A DNA stretch of 64,000 nucleotides, from NCBI RefSeq assembly GCF_964204645.1, contig NC_134031.1:4013001-4077000 (forward strand), written 5' to 3'. Positions 60,592-64,000 of the stretch are shown here, piece by piece; the first letter of the stretch is position 1, and each line of letters begins with the position of its first letter. Origin of the DNA: Tubulanus polymorphus (Eukaryota; Nemertea; Palaeonemertea; Tubulaniformes; Tubulanidae). The translations under genes and the position numbers were made by a program. The notes beneath the pieces were generated by a model. That model was given only the letters and a program-made list of their open reading frames with translations. It searched no databases and was not told the DNA's origin.

Positions 60592-61605
60592 ATGACGGAG
60601 AAGGTTGATCCACCACCGGCCTACGGGACGGGCTATCCGCCTCAAGGCCCAGCACAACCACAACCAGCATATGGACCGGGACCTCCACCACCACCGCAAG
60701 GATCAGGCTACGGAACGGGCTACCCGCCTCAAGGCCCAGCACAACCACAATCAGCATATGGACCGGGACCCCCACCACCACCGCAAGGATATGTGACTCC
60801 GCAAGGTAGTAGGTTAAACCTGTCAAAATCTATATCCGCAAGTTAGCGTAAAAACAGATCAAAATTCTCGTATCTCAAGAAATTTTTTGACAACTCGATG
60901 GGGGTTTAAGTTTACTGGATGATTTCGTTTTTTGAATTCAAGGTGGGCCTGTGAATGTAACCTCAACTGTGGTCGTGGCCAACCCTAATTCCGTCCTGCC
61001 GGGTTACCCGACTAACACATTCTGCCCGTCGTGTATGACAACCGTCGGTACAAACGTTGAATATCAAATTGGTTTATTATGCTGGCTGATCGTCGGAGTC
61101 CTGATTATATTCGGGTACGTATCAGTAGATTTTAAGAAATTCATTCTTATTGTGGAAGTAATTTTCATCATTGTTAGTTCTGCATTATTCGGTGCTGGTC
61201 ACGCTGAAAACAGTAATTTCTAACAGTAATCAGAAGACTTGATCGAAAGAGTGAAAGACCCAAATTTTGAAAAGGCTACTCATAAGCCTGGTAGTCGTCT
61301 CTAGTCACCGGCGTGCGAAAGGTCGCATCATTCCGGAAAATGTCCTAACGAAATATCCGCACCAATTAAATGAATTCAGTTAGTAGAATGACAAATATTT
61401 CTAATACAACTATGTCTATAAAATTTCTATACTTAAATCTTAAGTATATAATCTGCAAATTACATTCTAAAATTTGATTGATCGCATATTTTGTAGATGT
61501 TGGCTGGGTTGTTGTTTGATACCGTTCTGTGTTGACTCCTGCAAAGATGCGGTACATCGATGTCAGAACTGTGGCCGGATTGTGGGAATTCACAAAGTTA
61601 TCTAA
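60592..61605 (+). CDS. LITAF-domain protein 1 (proline-rich N-terminus)
   Basis: Exons 60592-60805, 60943-61114 and 61497-61605; about 164 residues. The N-terminus is Pro/Gly/Tyr-rich and holds two near-identical copies of a 28-residue unit ([11 protein letters not shown] followed by [12 protein letters not shown]). The C-terminal LITAF domain has the first zinc knuckle FCPSCMT, a hydrophobic stretch ([16 protein letters not shown]) that dips into the membrane, the conserved [11 protein letters not shown], and the second knuckle [26 protein letters not shown] proteins sit on the cytosolic face of late endosomes and lysosomes; their Pro-rich parts bind WW and ESCRT-type partners. Vertebrate LITAF is linked to TNF induction, but a transcription-factor role is doubtful. 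Two poly(A) signals (61677, 61687) follow. Confidence 0.92.
60622..60790 (+). repeat. Internal coding repeat of the LITAF gene (two units of 84 bp)
   Basis: The stretch from GGCTATCCGCCTCAAGGCCC through CCACCACCACCGCAAGGA is repeated in frame with a few silent or conservative changes. The repeated protein unit is Pro/Gln/Tyr-rich, and such tracts expand readily by slippage or unequal exchange. Confidence 0.8.
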
Positions 61606-62280
61606 AATTACCGGAAAAACTGTCTTCTTTTTGATATTTTATTCGCTTCAAAGAATAATTCAAGCACGATTTAATGAATAAATTTGAATAAACAGATATA
61701 TAACATCGGGTTAACTGTCTCGGATGCTAATTAGATATTTTATCATAATCGAGCCAAATAATATAATCGCATCATATGAACTCCTGCTGTACCCGTAGCT
61801 TTGGTAACTTTGTTAGATGTGATATATCAGATTTATGAGTTGGTTTACATGGATAAATTGCATAAAGAATAAATTATGATATAGATAGTAGTGGATCCAT
61901 AGTTTTGGATAACGACCTATTTTGAAAATTGTTAGTATTCATCTCCCAGTATTGCTGAATAAGACACCGATTTCTATGTTCGAGTCAAATGATAGTGATG
62001 ATGAATTGTTATAAATATTACAATAAATAAAAAATCTATTCTGTTATGTACATGTACGACATTTTTTTTTCGTTTACGAGCTGGAGTTCAGGTCTTGTAT
62101 GCTTTATCTCAACGCCATAATTCGGTCAGGATTTCTAAATCGTTTTATCAAACAACATAAAAATATGAGTCACACAGGGATAGCATATTTACTAAACCTA
62201 TTTGATTACATAGTGGTATATGAAGAGCTTGAAACAACTAGGACACGAAATTTTCATGTCACCATTTGTGTACATTCAAA
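61606..62280. other. Intergenic region between the two LITAF genes
   Basis: AT-rich. It contains the two poly(A) signals of the first gene (61677-61682 and 61687-61692) and presumably the promoter of the second. No coding exon or repeat recognised. Confidence 0.5.
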
Positions 62281-63269
62281 ATGACAGACACCAAGGTTCA
62301 TGTGGAAGAAAAAGTTACTGCTGTAAATGAACTGACGCAGCCTCAGTCGCAACATTCAGGTTTGTCTAGGGGAGGGATACGCGGGCGGGCGATGAAAAAC
62401 CAAAGGCTGAAGGCCGATCCAGCCTGCCGCTACTTCCGCTCGAGCGGTACTCAGGTTTGTAGAAGTGCCCTCCTTTTTTTGAAGTTCGTCGTGAAAAATC
62501 CCGTTTTACCAGGCAGAAATTATCTCTTGCAAATGAGTCCTTATCGCTGAGTTGATTTGACTTTGATCAGGGAAATGTGAGTCTGACTTGTACTGACATC
62601 TCATATTCCGAGCTAGTATTCTGGTAGTTTTGATAACGCTGGTCAATTTGAATAATCGAAAATGGTCAACTTCTTTTATGAATAGTATTTACTTCAACAG
62701 GTCAAAATGCCATATTTTATAGATGGATGGATGGAAGGATAGATTTGATCCTCTAAATATGCTCAGATTGCATCTCAGAGCCCTAATCTTCCAGACCCCG
62801 TATTGGCTGTGCCCTTCCACAATTGAGCAGTACTCAGTAACCTAGGCTAGATTCGCTACAGATATTCAATTCGTGAACAAAGTCTACAAGATTTTTCAAC
62901 TTCATCTGAAATTTGCTTTTACAGTGGCAGCAGGAACCGCAACTGTGGTGGTCGCCCGAACGTCGTCATTCCCGGAATATCCAGTAACAGTTTTCTGTCC
63001 TTCGTGTAATACAGATGTTTTAACAGTCACCACCTATAAACTGGGCGGGTTGGCTTGGATCGGTTTTGGGGTCATGGTGTTTATCGGGTACGTGATTTTA
63101 AGCACGCACGATTCATGAATTGTCATCTCTCAATAAAAATATTTTCTTTTTCGTTTTAAGATGTTGGTTCGGTTGCTGCCTTATTCCTCTTTGCGCGAGA
63201 GCGTTTAAGGACGTGGAGCACAGTTGCCCTACGTGCCATGGCCGGTTGGGAGTCTGGAAAGTTATCTAA
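62281..63269 (+). CDS. LITAF-domain protein 2 (short N-terminus)
   Basis: Exons 62281-62359, 62925-63087 and 63161-63269; about 116 residues. Intron positions and phases (1, then 2) are the same as in the upstream LITAF gene, so the two are tandem paralogues. The N-terminus is short and lacks the Pro-rich repeat (MTDTKVHVEEKVTAVNELTQ). The LITAF domain has FCPSCNT, a hydrophobic stretch (LAWIGFGVMVFIG), CWFGCCLIPLC and HSCPTCHGRLGVWKV, so all zinc-binding cysteines are present. Expected on late endosomal or lysosomal membranes. Exon 1 is short; its start is the first ATG with a plausible donor and in-phase continuation, but an upstream exon cannot be excluded. Confidence 0.88.
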
Positions 63270-64000
63270 CAATGATAACTAAACCTTATATTATTAACGA
63301 TTTGAGAAACGATCTAAACGAATTATCGAACCTGCCAGATTTAGTATAAACCAGCGATACAATGAGTTTTAAATGCTTGTATTCATTTGCATCAGATATT
63401 GAGTGTGGGTATTGTAGATAATGAAACGATGATGATGATAATGAACAATAATTCATGATGCATCACTCGACACATCACAATGTATATATGCCAATAACAA
63501 TTTAAAAACGCGTAATATATATGCGATTTCGAGGTTGTCACACAAGAGAAACATCAGCTGAGCTAATATTCTCAGCAGATTACCGCTAAATTCTGATTTG
63601 CATTTATACGTTAATCAAAATATAGAATGAAATCTGAACTTGAACTCAGAAATGTATATTCCAGATACCGTCATCATGGCCTCATGATAGATTGCAATGA
63701 GAATTTTTTTCAACATTTCACAGGAGCATCTATTCCTGAAATACGCGAATTCTTTATCATTCAAAAAGAGCCGTTCGTTGACCTGCAGTGTCCAGAATGA
63801 ATCCACGCATGAACAACCATGCGTTATAATGAAAGCGCAATCGTGATTTTGACGGTTTTCCAGATGGGCGTGCGATTTCAAAGTGTATCAATTACATAGT
63901 TTATAAGGCGTCCGAAACAATGTAATTAGCTACACCACAGCAGCATCGGATCATTGTCTCGCACCCCGTGTCACAGAAAGCCCGAGGGAAATTGCAAAAA
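63270..64000. other. Right-hand flank, no gene recognised
   Basis: AT-rich sequence after the second LITAF gene. An 88-codon minus-strand open frame (63615-63881) has no recognisable motif or splice context. No repeat seen. Confidence 0.5.

Noticed and set aside
1-64000. CRISPR arrays, prokaryotic operons or replication origins
   Set aside because: The sequence is eukaryotic with spliced genes. No regularly spaced direct repeats of CRISPR type were seen.

Overview
The window is eukaryotic nuclear DNA from an invertebrate animal. Genes are split by short GT-AG introns, intergenic space is AT-rich and full of small repeats, and the gene content (PINK1, GORAB, GPCPD1, LITAF, C-type lectins, dermatopontin/WSC proteins) fits a marine lophotrochozoan such as a mollusc. 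I cannot fix the phylum from sequence alone. All gene models were built by hand from reading-frame continuity, splice-site phase and recognisable protein motifs.

Layout. (1) 1-6159: two tandem C-type lectin genes (+), the first cut by the window start; each complete unit carries two C-type lectin domains. (2) 7216-11158: PINK1 (+), the mitophagy kinase, with a long acidic insert holding three repeated LC3-interacting-region-like motifs. (3) 12652-15305: GORAB (-), a golgin converging on PINK1. (4) 16943-30931: GPCPD1 (+), CBM20 plus glycerophosphodiester phosphodiesterase, with a duplicated, apparently mutually exclusive exon in the catalytic domain. (5) 34397-60126: a cluster of four genes for secreted proteins that join a dermatopontin domain to an aerolysin-type pore-forming domain. 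Gene C (-) stops there; genes D, E and F (+) add a tail of six WSC carbohydrate-binding modules. D and E are products of a recent tandem duplication of about 8-9 kb. After that duplication D gained a Penelope-like retroelement in one intron and a hairpin element in another. A decayed copy of gene C's 5' end lies between D and E. (6) 60592-63269: two tandem LITAF-domain genes (+).

How the parts may work together. PINK1, GORAB and GPCPD1 are ordinary housekeeping genes. The lectins, the dermatopontin-aerolysin-WSC proteins and the LITAF pair all belong to families tied to recognition, membrane attack or endosomal/inflammatory signalling, so the flanks look like expanding defence-type arrays around a conserved core; that functional reading is inference. 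The four-gene fusion family is the best candidate for an under-described system here. Three mobile elements also carry hammerhead-ribozyme-like cores with different but fully paired helix II sequences.
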